Below, one piece after another: positions 1 to 5,790 of a DNA stretch of 10,645 bases (position 1 is the first letter of the stretch; each line of letters opens with the position of its first letter). Below the pieces are notes generated by a model. The model saw nothing but the letters and a program-made list of their open reading frames with translations, had not been told where the DNA came from and searched no databases. Source of the stretch: Candidatus Helarchaeota archaeon (GTDB lineage Archaea > Asgardarchaeota > Lokiarchaeia > Helarchaeales > HEL-GB-A); NCBI GenBank assembly GCA_013375405.1, contig JABXJU010000153.1, positions 1 through 10,645 on the forward strand. Direction: 5' to 3'. The position numbers and the translations under genes are program-made.

Positions 1-50
1 ATGATTACAAATGTTCTGTTCCAACATCCAATGATTTTATTATTGAGTTT

Positions 51-1127
51 ATGAGCGATCTTATTCCACGGAAAAAAATTTCCACCCAAGATCTCGTCAA
101 GCTGCTTCAATCACGGATTCTTGGACCACTTCCTGAGGATTACCAATTGGTCGCGAAATCGCTCGCTGAATTTGAGCAAAAAAAATATTACATTAAAGAG
201 AATATGGAATTCCAAGTGGTTCCACAATTATTCATGATGCATTTTCAAACGAATTATCCCGAATATAATAAATATCTTGCTGAAGCAGGGCTTCAGGGGA
301 TCGGACAGCTCCGGAGCGCTGGCTTAGGAAAGTTCCGACTTCGGGATCCCAAAACATCTCCGTTACAACACCATGGGATCTATGCTCCGTCCGTGGCTGA
401 TTTTTCTGAAGAGGAAAAACAATTTCTCAAGGCCGCTTTGCTCCATGATCTCATCCCTAAAGTTGGAGGGATTGATTTCCTGAACGAATATTATGATACG
501 GAACGAAATTTGAGTTGTTTATTACTTAAACTCCATTATAACTGGCATGAGCTTCGTGAATCAACAACAATTACATTGCGAGAGTTCCTTCAACGCATTA
601 AGGACCGATACGATGTGAGGCTGGCCTCTCTTTATTATAGATTGGCTCTTGCGGATCAATTGGCTGCCAGCATGACCCGCGTGAAACGAGTCCCCACTTA
701 TTCACGGTACCTTATAGGGCATGATATGACGGAGAAAATTGATTTACTGGGAATAACTCAATCGCTTCTCCCGATCGAATCCCCTTTTAAGCTGTGGAAG
801 ATCATTCTGAAATCTCCTGAACTTGCCATGTTGAACGAAGCTTTGACATATGGGGATCAACCTCTCTCTACGCATTTATTATTAACTCTGAATTTCGGTG
901 CGTACTTGATTCGCCATAAGGTAGCCTATATCATAGCAAGATTATTCCCGAAGAGTGAAAAGAAATTCATTGACAACTTTTGGTATAAAATTTTCAATAT
1001 CATCCAAAATAAAGAGGTGTGTGTTTATGTAATTGAGGAAAAAATCCCGGAATATCCGGCTGCATTGGTGAAAAAAGTGTCTGTGAAATCCATCCGTCCG
1101 GAGACCGGTTGGCTCCGCATTCAGTGA
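51..1127 (+). CDS. Hypothetical protein with HD-domain-like motifs
   Basis: I do not recognise this 358-residue protein as a named family. It has a pattern compatible with an HD phosphohydrolase: His107/His108, then a hydrophobic helix ending in LLHD (His132-Asp133), a later HYNWH (162-166) and ADQLAASMTR with Asp202. The last segment resembles the ADxLSSxMDR helix of the N-terminal HD domain of Cas10/Cmr2-type proteins, but no GGDD cyclase motif or zinc ribbon is visible, so Cas10 cannot be claimed. There is no signal peptide; one hydrophobic stretch lies near 275-300 (LLLTLNFGAYLI). The start is uncertain: no clear Shine-Dalgarno precedes ATG 51, and the frame stays open to the left edge of the window, so the true start may lie outside. 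The gene is visibly richer in G+C than its neighbours (a 60-base stretch at 301-360 is about 57% G+C). It converges on the L11 gene. Confidence 0.6.
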   Translation: MSDLIPRKKISTQDLVKLLQSRILGPLPEDYQLVAKSLAEFEQKKYYIKENMEFQVVPQLFMMHFQTNYPEYNKYLAEAGLQGIGQLRSAGLGKFRLRDPKTSPLQHHGIYAPSVADFSEEEKQFLKAALLHDLIPKVGGIDFLNEYYDTERNLSCLLLKLHYNWHELRESTTITLREFLQRIKDRYDVRLASLYYRLALADQLAASMTRVKRVPTYSRYLIGHDMTEKIDLLGITQSLLPIESPFKLWKIILKSPELAMLNEALTYGDQPLSTHLLLTLNFGAYLIRHKVAYIIARLFPKSEKKFIDNFWYKIFNIIQNKEVCVYVIEEKIPEYPAALVKKVSVKSIRPETGWLRIQ

Positions 1128-1159
1128 CGAGTTGCAGATGATCAATATTATAAATGTAA

Positions 1160-1191
1160 GTTTGAAAAAGCGTTGAGTAATACTGTCAAAC
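1160..1191. repeat. Small imperfect inverted repeat
   Basis: GTTTGA at 1160-1165 is mirrored by TCAAAC at 1186-1191, giving a 6-bp stem with a 20-base loop just past the stop of the first gene. Its half-site matches that of the stronger repeat at 1221-1272. It could be a 3'-end hairpin or a weak relative of the same element. Confidence 0.4.
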
Positions 1192-1220
1192 CTTCACTGC
1201 TCGCTCGTTACCCGTATCCA

Positions 1221-1272
1221 CTTTCAAACCGTTTAAGGGATTAACCAAGACTTAGAATTAAAGGTTTGAAAG
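1221..1272. repeat. Perfect 10-bp inverted repeat at convergent gene ends
   Basis: CTTTCAAACC (1221-1230) is the exact reverse complement of GGTTTGAAAG (1263-1272). The stem continues as TTTAA (1232-1236) with TTAAA (1258-1262) if G1231 is bulged, about 15 paired bases around a 21-base loop. The right arm begins 4 bases after the L11 stop codon, so in L11 mRNA the hairpin would form directly downstream of translation. No U tract follows it on either strand, so it is not a classic intrinsic terminator. A 3'-end stability hairpin, a MITE-like relic, or a single leftover CRISPR-type repeat (such repeats often end in TTTGAAAG) are alternatives; no second regularly spaced copy is present. Confidence 0.65.
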
Positions 1273-1276
1273 ATTA

Positions 1277-1759
1277 TCAGAAATAAGAATCATAAATACC
1301 TTTATCAATATCTTGTTGAATTTCCTTAGGGGATTTTTCATCCACTGTTACTCCCATACTAACACAAGTTCCAATAACTTCCTTAGCTGCAGATTTCAAG
1401 CTTGTTGATAACAATACGTCTTTTTTCATTTTTGCAATCCTTAGGATCACATCGAGAGAAATATTACCAATTATATTTGTTCCCGGTTCTGAACTTCCCT
1501 TCTGAACCTCTTCTATTTCTTTAAGAATGAGTGCTGATGTGGGTGGAATTCCTAATTCAATATCGAATTCTTTCGTTGAAGTATTCACAGTTATTTTTAC
1601 GGGAATCTTCATACCTGTAAAATCTTTTGACAGCTCATTTATTTTTTGTACTACTTGATAGAGATTGACACCTGTTGGACCAAGTGCAGGCCCAATTGGA
1701 GGCCCCGCTGATGCATGTCCGCCTTCAACCAATGCTTCGATTGTTACTTTTTCACTCAT
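1277..1759 (-). CDS. rpl11: Large ribosomal subunit protein uL11 (archaeal L11)
   Basis: This is the 160-residue archaeal L11, which binds the GTPase-associated region of 23S rRNA and forms the base of the L10/L12 stalk. The N-terminal domain carries VEGGHASAGPPIGPALGPTGVN (about 8-29; proline- and glycine-rich signature), then PVKITVNTSTKEFDIELGIPPTSALI. The C-terminal rRNA-binding domain carries AAKEVIGTCVSMGVTV and ends with an archaeal-style tail (KEIQQDIDKGIYD). The length fits archaeal L11 (about 160-165). The frame extends 27 codons upstream, but ATG at 1759 gives the conserved MSEKVTIEALVEGG start and has GGAAGAAG just upstream. In archaea L11 often sits beside L1, L10 and L12; here it stands alone, divergent from a phosphodiesterase and convergent with the HD-like gene. 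Confidence 0.96.
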   Translation of the reverse strand: MSEKVTIEALVEGGHASAGPPIGPALGPTGVNLYQVVQKINELSKDFTGMKIPVKITVNTSTKEFDIELGIPPTSALILKEIEEVQKGSSEPGTNIIGNISLDVILRIAKMKKDVLLSTSLKSAAKEVIGTCVSMGVTVDEKSPKEIQQDIDKGIYDSYF

Positions 1760-1940
1760 ATTTCTTCTTCCTTCAATCATAGCTTCGTACAAAAATGTAC
1801 AGATTGTAAATGATAGTTCTGAGTAAATAGATATCTTCAAAGCGAAGAAGTCATTATAATAGATTCGTATAGGAGTGGTTATTACTAAATTGAGATTGTA
1901 TTTAAAATTGTCTTTTTTTGATTTAATTTACCGGGAGGAT

Positions 1941-1953
1941 AAATATTTTTAAA
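1941..1953 (+). promoter_or_regulatory. Putative archaeal TATA box for the phosphodiesterase gene
   Basis: AAATATTTTTAAA lies 64 bases before the proposed start at 2018, which would place transcription initiation near 1975-1982 and leave a leader of about 40 bases. The identical 13-mer occurs at 10248-10260 before the last gene. The remainder of the 258-base divergent spacer (1760-2017) is AT-rich. It contains TATAAT at 1855-1860, read on minus as ATTATA, a possible L11 promoter element, and nothing else I can name. Confidence 0.45.
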
Positions 1954-2006
1954 GCCAAGTAAATTTTTAATATGTTTCGAGAATTAATACCTACTTAGAT
2001 CAAAAA

Positions 2007-2012
2007 GGGTGA
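2007..2012 (+). promoter_or_regulatory. Ribosome binding site that decides the start at TTG 2018
   Basis: GGGTGA, a good match to the archaeal GGTGA anti-16S core, ends 5 bases before TTG at 2018. The alternative in-frame GTG at 2009 lies inside this motif and would have no ribosome binding site of its own. The TTG also restores the usual family start, MKIGVISDTH. Confidence 0.65.
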
Positions 2013-2017
2013 ATAAA

Positions 2018-2515
2018 TTGAAAATTGGTGTAATTTCAGACACGCATGATCATATTGAAAATACCAAAATAGCGGTTAAGAAATTTAATGAAGAAAAGGT
2101 TGCATATATTTTTCATGCAGGGGATATTATATCGCCTTTTGTGGCTCCATTAGCCTTTAAAGAGTTAAAAGGCAAATTATTTGCTGTTTATGGAAACAAT
2201 GATGGTGAAATTTTATTTCTTAAAGAAAAATTCGCAGAAATTGAAGCAGAAATCACAACAAATCAATTTTCTATTGATTTAGAAGGGAAAAAAATAGCTC
2301 TTTTCCATACGTTAGAATCTCAAATTCTTGATGCAGTAATTCAATCGAATAAATTTGCAGTAGTTATATATGGCCATACACATAAGGCAGAAATAAAAAA
2401 AATTAATAATACCTTAGTTATTAATCCGGGCGAAGCCTGTGGTTATCTTACAGGAAAAGCAACTGCAGGAATTGTTGATTTAGATAAATTGGAAGCTAAA
2501 TTAATATTTCTATAA
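2018..2515 (+). CDS. YfcE/MJ0936-family metallophosphoesterase
   Basis: This 165-residue protein has the small calcineurin-like phosphodiesterase fold of YfcE and MJ0936, enzymes that use two divalent metals to hydrolyse phosphodiester model substrates; the cellular substrate is unknown. Metal and catalytic motifs appear in order: D8-T-H10 (SDTHDH), G-D36 (AGDI), GNND (59-62), H97 (FHTLE) and GHTH (119-122), followed by NPGE. The segment with H97 reads FHTLE where many relatives have a GHG/HGH motif, so one metal ligand position is worth checking. The length is normal for the family and no signal peptide is seen, so it should be cytosolic. I chose TTG 2018 over GTG 2009 on ribosome-binding-site spacing. 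It is probably transcribed alone; a hairpin plus T-run follows at 2566-2592. Confidence 0.9.
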   Translation: MKIGVISDTHDHIENTKIAVKKFNEEKVAYIFHAGDIISPFVAPLAFKELKGKLFAVYGNNDGEILFLKEKFAEIEAEITTNQFSIDLEGKKIALFHTLESQILDAVIQSNKFAVVIYGHTHKAEIKKINNTLVINPGEACGYLTGKATAGIVDLDKLEAKLIFL

Positions 2516-2524
2516 TTGATCTTC

Positions 2525-2554
2525 CTTCAAACCAAAATCTTTTCGATTTGAAAG
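2525..2554. repeat. Inverted repeat with the same half-site as 1221-1272
   Basis: TTCAAA (2526-2531) pairs with TTTGAA (2547-2552) between the convergent phosphodiesterase and sulfatase genes. With flanks, the arms read CTTCAAACC and GATTTGAAAG, close to the CTTTCAAACC and GGTTTGAAAG arms at 1221-1272. The interior AAAATCTTTT can extend the pairing. A shared 3'-end hairpin type is the simplest reading. Confidence 0.45.
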
Positions 2555-2565
2555 CGGAACGGGGG

Positions 2566-2592
2566 AACGATCTAAAGGAATCGTTTCTTTTT
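2566..2592 (+). terminator. Putative hairpin/T-run terminator of the phosphodiesterase gene
   Basis: AACGAT (2566-2571) and ATCGTT (2580-2585) form a 6-bp stem with an 8-base loop, followed by TCTTTTT on the plus strand. It starts about 50 bases after the stop at 2515 and overlaps the 3' end of the convergent sulfatase coding region. Archaeal termination depends mainly on the T-run, so the stem may be incidental. Confidence 0.4.
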
Positions 2593-4035
2593 CCAATGCG
2601 GATTATCGCTTGTATTTAAATACCATCTTAGTAATTTTTCATTTAAATCAGATTTTATTGTAATATAATTATTATCATCTATTAGGTTATGTAATTCGTG
2701 AGGGTCTGCTTTCAAATTATAAAGTTCTTCTTTGGCTCCATTTCTAATAATTAATTTCCATTCTTTAGTTCGGATCATGGCAGATCTAGTTACTGTGGAT
2801 GGGTTTTCCAGCGGGATGTTTACCTTATCATAATAGATACCTATGAGAGGGAGTTCCGGAGAACCAACTTGAGGTTCAAAACATTGAGGCTCACGAGGAT
2901 TATAACCACCTTCAGCGAAAACGGCGTCTCTATGAATATCTGTTTCTCCTTTTAACAGTGGTATTAAAGATTTTCCAAAATGCGTGTAGGGAGTTTTTAT
3001 TTGGGCAATTTCTAAGATGGTTGGGAAAATATCAATTGATTCTACTAAGTGATCATGGATTTCTTTTTTTGGGTTTATTTTTGGAATTTTACAAATTAAA
3101 GGAATATTAATTAGGCAATCTTGGAACGCATTTGACCATTTTTCTGTTAGTCCATAATTGCCGGCATAATCTCCGTGATCAGAAAAAAAGAAAATAGCAG
3201 AGTCATTATATGCACCTATATCTTTTAGTTTTACTATGATTTGCCCGAACTGATCGTCCACACGGGTTACCATACCATAATATGTAGCAAGTATTTCTCT
3301 AAAATCCTTTTCATTTAATTTGTTTAGCCCATATCTCTTGTGCATCAGTTTCATGAATTCAGGTTTGTCGTCTAATTTTGGGGGAAATGGCGAAGGAACT
3401 TGATTTCTATCATACATGGAAAAATAAGGTTCTTCAACGGTGTATGGAGGATGTGGAAAAGTTAAAGCAATATAAAGACAAAATGGTTTATTTGGCTGAG
3501 AATCTAGATACTCTAATGCTTTTTCAATTATTATAGAATCAAAATCATACCCTTGTTCCGAAGATCTCCTTCCGAAATAGAAGGATTTTTTCATGGGATT
3601 TCCGGTTGAAAAGGGATTTAATTTCAATTTTAATTTATATTTACTGGATTTTTTCGTTGTTGTTGATAATCTTTTAGTAAAACTCCCCATTATTGCATTT
3701 TTGTTAAATAAATCGTTTCGCCCAACCCATACAACTTCATACCCGTTCTTTTTCAAAAACCTGAATAAATTATCTTCATGGGGCTGTAATAACTGATATA
3801 AGCTCCTATGGCCATTACTATGTGGATATACTCCCGTAAAAATACAACATCTGGAAGGAGCACAAACTGGATTGACTGTAAAACAATTCGTAAAAGCAGC
3901 CCCTTCTTTGACCAGATTATCAATATTTTCAGTTTTTATTACAGGATTATGCCTTTTTCCTAAAGAAATAGTATCGCCCCTTTGTTCGTCAGAAATAAAA
4001 AGAATAATATTTGGAAGATCTTGCTTATGAGCCAT
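2572..4035 (-). CDS. Sulfatase-family hydrolase (FGly type), CAPSR motif
   Basis: This 487-residue protein belongs to the type I sulfatases of the alkaline phosphatase superfamily, which cleave sulfate esters using a formylglycine made from an active-site Cys. Visible motifs are NIILFISDEQRGD (9-21; metal-binding Asp16), PVCAPSRCCIFTG with Cys58 of C-x-P-S-R, FPHPPY (193-198) with conserved His195, and SDHGD (285-289) for the second half of the metal site. After this come EKW with Lys299 and a C-terminal subdomain ending KEELYNLKADPHELHNL, typical of the family. Where many sulfatases have G-K-W-H, it reads VGRND (104-108), as in a subset of the family. No signal peptide is seen, so it appears cytosolic. 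It is downstream of another sulfatase gene with a 66-base spacer. The substrate cannot be told; phosphonate or phosphodiester hydrolase activity is possible within this fold. Confidence 0.92.
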   Translation of the reverse strand: MAHKQDLPNIILFISDEQRGDTISLGKRHNPVIKTENIDNLVKEGAAFTNCFTVNPVCAPSRCCIFTGVYPHSNGHRSLYQLLQPHEDNLFRFLKKNGYEVVWVGRNDLFNKNAIMGSFTKRLSTTTKKSSKYKLKLKLNPFSTGNPMKKSFYFGRRSSEQGYDFDSIIIEKALEYLDSQPNKPFCLYIALTFPHPPYTVEEPYFSMYDRNQVPSPFPPKLDDKPEFMKLMHKRYGLNKLNEKDFREILATYYGMVTRVDDQFGQIIVKLKDIGAYNDSAIFFFSDHGDYAGNYGLTEKWSNAFQDCLINIPLICKIPKINPKKEIHDHLVESIDIFPTILEIAQIKTPYTHFGKSLIPLLKGETDIHRDAVFAEGGYNPREPQCFEPQVGSPELPLIGIYYDKVNIPLENPSTVTRSAMIRTKEWKLIIRNGAKEELYNLKADPHELHNLIDDNNYITIKSDLNEKLLRWYLNTSDNPHWKKKRFL

Positions 4036-4101
4036 GTCTTATCCCACAAAAATTCATACAGAAATTAAATAAAAACAATGATTATTAAAAAATAATGTAT
4101 T
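4036..4101 (-). promoter_or_regulatory. AT-rich spacer between sulfatases: possible promoter or terminator
   Basis: On the minus strand this spacer has T6 and T5 runs (TTATTTTTTAATAATC, then TTGTTTTTATTTAAT) followed by GTGGGATAAG just before the ATG at 4035. The T-rich runs could end transcription of the upstream sulfatase, while TTTTTATTTAAT lies where a TATA box for the second gene would be expected. Whether the two sulfatases share one transcript is therefore open. Confidence 0.3.
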
Positions 4102-5610
4102 TTATTTTATTCTTAATCTTCTTCCTTTAATCATACCCCTTTCTATAAAATCTCCAGATTTTTTCCGAACTATTTTTAATCGATTCTTCATATCGAGAAG
4201 AACCTTGGAATATTTCTCAATTTTACTCAAATTTTTCATTTCAAATGGGTCTTCTTTTAAATCATAGAGTTCATCCATATCCCCTTCATTCCACACATAT
4301 TTATATCGATCAGTAACGACTAAACGTCCTAAATGAGGTATAAGATGTCCATGGGTTTGAACCATTAATTCTTCGCGCCAGTTATTATCATTTCCTAAAC
4401 AGACAGGTAATAGACTTTCGCCATCTATAGAATCACCGAAGGATGTACCAGCAACATCAAGAAATGTAGGAGCAATATCGATATTACTGACAAGTTTTCC
4501 CGATTTTTGACCCGGCTTAATCATATTTGGATATCGAATTGCCATTGGAATACGAACCATTTCCTCTGGCATATAGAATGCTTTGTCAAAATGCCCTCCA
4601 TGACAGGCAAGAGCATCCCCATGGTCAGCTGACCACACCACAATAGTATTTTCAGCTAACTCAAGATCCTCTAGAGTTTCAAGAATCAATCCTCCCGCTT
4701 CATCAATTAAAGTTTGCTGTGCATAATTAAGTGCTATAACTTTCTGCCATTCTGACCATGGTAATGGATTTGGATATAAAATCTTACGCATTTTACTCAA
4801 AGGATAATTAGTGTCAAATTTATACACTTCTGGCTTACTTTTCAGATCATCACGAAAGCTAGGATATTCTGGAATATCATTCGGATTATACATATCTAAA
4901 AACTCTTGGGTAGCAAAATACGGTTGATGTGGTCCCCAAAAATCTACTCGTAAATGAAATGGTTTTTTACTACCAGATTTTACAATGTCTTTTAATTTAT
5001 TACAAGCTAAACTAGCCAGAAAAAAAGCCTCATGTGTTTCTTTCGGTGTTGTCATAATTCCTGTTGCATGTTCAGCGCACCAGTAAGATTTAGGTTTATA
5101 TAAAGCCCCTTCCTTTACGTCCGGCAGAAAATAATACTTTCTACCTGGTTCCCAAAAACTTCTTTGAATTTGTACTTCAAAAGGTGGTAGATTATTCTTT
5201 TCTAAATATTCATTATATTCAGATTTTGTATAAGGATTATTATAGCTAGGATAACTAAATCCTTCACAATTAAAATAATGGGCTGTTTTTCTTCCTGCAT
5301 GCCATTTTCCATAATAATAATTTTCATAACCATCTTCAGCTAGTTTCTCTAAATATGTAATCCTATCATATTTATGATTAGTATCATTTACTATTTCACC
5401 ATGATTATGGGGGAATAAACCCGTGAGTATCGATCTCCTTGCTGGTCCACATAGAGGACAAGCAGTATATGCCCGAATAAACTCAACCCCTTCAGCAGCA
5501 AGTCTCTCAAAAGATGGCCTCAGTATTTTTGGACCACCTGCCATTTCCCCATGACCATAATAAGCTTGATGATCATTTAATAATAAGATTATATTTGGCT
5601 TTTGACTCAT
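4102..5610 (-). CDS. Sulfatase-family hydrolase (FGly type), CGPAR motif
   Basis: This 502-residue type I sulfatase homologue, numbered from ATG 5610, shows NIILLLNDHQ (metal-binding Asp13), ACPLCGPARRSILTG with Cys54 of the C-x-P-x-R formylglycine motif, YGKWH (100-104; Lys102 and His104 are typical catalytic residues), GPHQPY with His228, ADHGD (328-332) and FDK with Lys343. It ends with ELYDLKEDPFEMKNL, the usual sulfatase tail. The second metal-site aspartate of the common DDQ motif is His14 here. The CGPAR variant and DHGD pairing also occur in phosphonate monoester hydrolases, so the substrate class is uncertain. The frame allows a TTG start 10 codons upstream (5640), but ATG 5610 is preceded by AGGATAGGG and gives the expected short N-terminus MSQKPNIILL. 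No signal peptide is seen. It is first of two tandem sulfatase genes and is only distantly similar to the second. Confidence 0.92.
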   Translation of the reverse strand: MSQKPNIILLLNDHQAYYGHGEMAGGPKILRPSFERLAAEGVEFIRAYTACPLCGPARRSILTGLFPHNHGEIVNDTNHKYDRITYLEKLAEDGYENYYYGKWHAGRKTAHYFNCEGFSYPSYNNPYTKSEYNEYLEKNNLPPFEVQIQRSFWEPGRKYYFLPDVKEGALYKPKSYWCAEHATGIMTTPKETHEAFFLASLACNKLKDIVKSGSKKPFHLRVDFWGPHQPYFATQEFLDMYNPNDIPEYPSFRDDLKSKPEVYKFDTNYPLSKMRKILYPNPLPWSEWQKVIALNYAQQTLIDEAGGLILETLEDLELAENTIVVWSADHGDALACHGGHFDKAFYMPEEMVRIPMAIRYPNMIKPGQKSGKLVSNIDIAPTFLDVAGTSFGDSIDGESLLPVCLGNDNNWREELMVQTHGHLIPHLGRLVVTDRYKYVWNEGDMDELYDLKEDPFEMKNLSKIEKYSKVLLDMKNRLKIVRKKSGDFIERGMIKGRRLRIK

Positions 5611-5663
5611 AAAAAACCCTATCCTTTTTTGGTAATGCAAATATGATTACAAAGATTATTATG

Positions 5664-5674
5664 ATTTAAATTTA
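5664..5674 (-). promoter_or_regulatory. Putative TATA box upstream of the sulfatase pair
   Basis: On the minus strand TAAATTTAAAT ends 53 bases before the ATG at 5610. This would put initiation about 30 bases upstream of the start codon. The call rests on position and composition only. Confidence 0.35.
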
Positions 5675-5702
5675 TAGATGTCTAAAAACATGATGATTAG
5701 AA

Positions 5703-5785
5703 GAACCGTCTTAATTATTAGGAGGCGAGAATTTTTTATACCACCCGATGGTCCTGGGAAGGCGAGGCAGTCTTCACGTTGTAAG
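5703..5785. other. Unexplained GC-richer patch between NSUN6-like and sulfatase genes
   Basis: Inside an AT-rich 180-base spacer, this stretch has a visibly higher G+C content. It contains AGGCGAG twice (5723-5729 and 5760-5766), a short ACCA/TGGT stem (5740-5752 region), and GAAGA/TCTTC arms at 5700-5704 and 5771-5775. No convincing ORF, tRNA or C/D-box arrangement was found: an ATGATGA occurs at 5690-5696 but no CTGA follows on that strand. It could be a small structured RNA, a 3' element of the upstream transcript, or the remnant of an inserted sequence. Confidence 0.3.
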
Positions 5786-5790
5786 GTTAA

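Noticed and set aside
1128..1276. CRISPR array
   Set aside because: Half-sites are in alternating orientation and irregularly spaced; there are no repeated full-length units with spacers.
1760..1840. 27-residue N-terminal extension of L11
   Set aside because: Archaeal L11 begins at the MSEKVTIEALVEGG position, and ATG 1759 has its own ribosome binding site.
5690..5770. C/D-box guide RNA on the plus strand, suggested by ATGATGA at 5690-5696
   Set aside because: No CTGA D or D' box follows within the normal 50-70 base length, and no C' box is present.
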